Assembly: GCA_964396845.1 (NCBI GenBank)
Contig: CAYNGH010000022.1
Coordinates: forward strand, 1-32,314
DNA: 32,314 nucleotides
Reading direction: 5' to 3'
Source of the DNA: CAYNGH01 sp964396845
GTDB lineage: Bacteria; Vulcanimicrobiota; JAJTBE01; CAYNGH01
The notes beneath the pieces are model-generated. The model saw nothing but the letters and a program-made list of their open reading frames with translations. It was not told where the DNA came from and did not search any database. The translations under genes were made by a program, and so were the position numbers. This document shows positions 31,879 through 32,314 of this stretch, in pieces (positions within the stretch are counted from its first letter, which is position 1; each line of letters begins with the position of its first letter).

Positions 31879-32314
31879 TCAGCTTCCCCAGATTAACAAA
31901 TTGTTTCCATTGTTTTTCAGATACTCGTAAGTTGCCAGGATTAGTGAATAAATTTTCTTCCCATTTTGTATTTCATCACATTTGAAACCGGGTTGAACTA
32001 TTACAGTTTCATATTGCCAAGAATTACTTTCAAACCTTCTCTTCAATGAATTTATAGAACCTTGTCTTCCAGTTATTATCCTTGTGTTTGACCTGTTTGC
32101 AATGTGTTCAGAAATATTATGCATTAATCTTGGATTAAGACTCCAATATCCTGACCGACACGCTTGTCCAAGGACTTCATAAGCATTAGAAACAGAGTCT
32201 CCAGGAGTTGTGGTATTCATTTTTTTACAATGATAAAAAGAAATTTTTCTTATGTAGTTTTTATATTTAATTACTATAAAGTCAGCTAACTCTCCCTTGC
32301 CATGATCCTTAATT
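31879..32314 (-). CDS. C-terminal fragment of a nuclease/helicase-like protein, running off the right edge
   Basis: The frame stays open from the window edge (first full codon at 32313) to the stop at 31879 and gives 144 residues. An internal ATG at 32220 is not the real start, because the upstream codons carry conserved-looking sequence. The fragment reads DHGKGELADFIVI, then ISFYHCK, then AYEVLGQACRSGYWS, and ends with VIVQPGFK and YEYLKNNGNNLLIWGS. The GE-x-ADF then hydrophobic-x-K spacing resembles a PD-(D/E)XK nuclease core of the kind found at the C-terminus of some defence-related helicases. That is a recollection of patterns, not a search. The DNA is visibly more AT-rich than the left part of the window. 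It is in line with the recombinase gene, 98 bases upstream of it. Confidence 0.55.
   Translation of the reverse strand, partial: IKDHGKGELADFIVIKYKNYIRKISFYHCKKMNTTTPGDSVSNAYEVLGQACRSGYWSLNPRLMHNISEHIANRSNTRIITGRQGSINSLKRRFESNSWQYETVIVQPGFKCDEIQNGKKIYSLILATYEYLKNNGNNLLIWGS

Noticed and set aside
32220..32220. ATG at 32220 as the start of a complete 113-codon gene
   Set aside because: The frame remains open without a stop to the window edge and the upstream codons look conserved, so it is an internal Met of a longer protein.

Overview
The window (about 32.3 kb, mixed GC, strong GGAGG-type ribosome binding sites) is bacterial chromosome. The left end carries the end of the ribosomal protein alpha operon in the order infA-rpmJ-rpsM-rpsK-rpsD-rpoA-rplQ, followed by two ECF-transporter ATPases. 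That order is common in Firmicutes and some deep-branching phyla. The many prepilin-like proteins, the TPR-rich giant protein and the pseudokinase/beta-propeller fusion fit a poorly characterised or candidate phylum better than a model lineage. The sequence alone does not let me name the organism.

Layout. (1) 1-4982, plus strand: translation/transcription core genes, then ecfA1 and ecfA2, with no ecfT following. (2) 5145-7879, minus: a GspG-like pseudopilin, a membrane-anchored TPR protein and a GAF-domain sensor histidine kinase. (3) 7997-10819, plus: a RluB/RsuA-type pseudouridine synthase and ftsH, with a sigma70-like promoter and a GNRA-capped hairpin in front of ftsH. (4) 10896-15415, minus: a CarD-like regulator, then (transcribed from the right) an apparent operon of GNAT acetyltransferase, mtnA, holA and a PfkB kinase. 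(5) 15576-20507, plus: a 1643-residue TPR protein with long acidic linkers and a lysine-rich C-terminus. (6) 20753-27589, minus: an accessory block of four prepilin-like proteins (two PilV-like paralogues, one PilW-like, one PilX-like) around a 1158-residue protein that joins a disordered repeat region, a kinase fold lacking key catalytic residues, one membrane helix and a YVTN-type propeller. (7) 27968-29725, minus: a lipoprotein with two carboxypeptidase-regulatory-like domains and seven RCC1-type repeats. (8) 29956-32314: tRNA-Gln(CTG) behind a perfect-consensus promoter, tRNA-Glu(CTC), and a large serine recombinase whose last codons overlap the 3' end of tRNA-Glu. This looks like the junction of an integrated element. 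The element, or the flanking DNA, continues off the right edge with the C-terminus of a nuclease/helicase-like protein.

The most unusual part is region 6, possibly together with the giant TPR protein and the RCC1 lipoprotein. It reads as an envelope or pilus-like surface system in which a membrane pseudokinase is co-transcribed with minor pseudopilins. No pilus ATPase, platform protein or prepilin peptidase is present in the window, so any assembly machinery must be encoded elsewhere.
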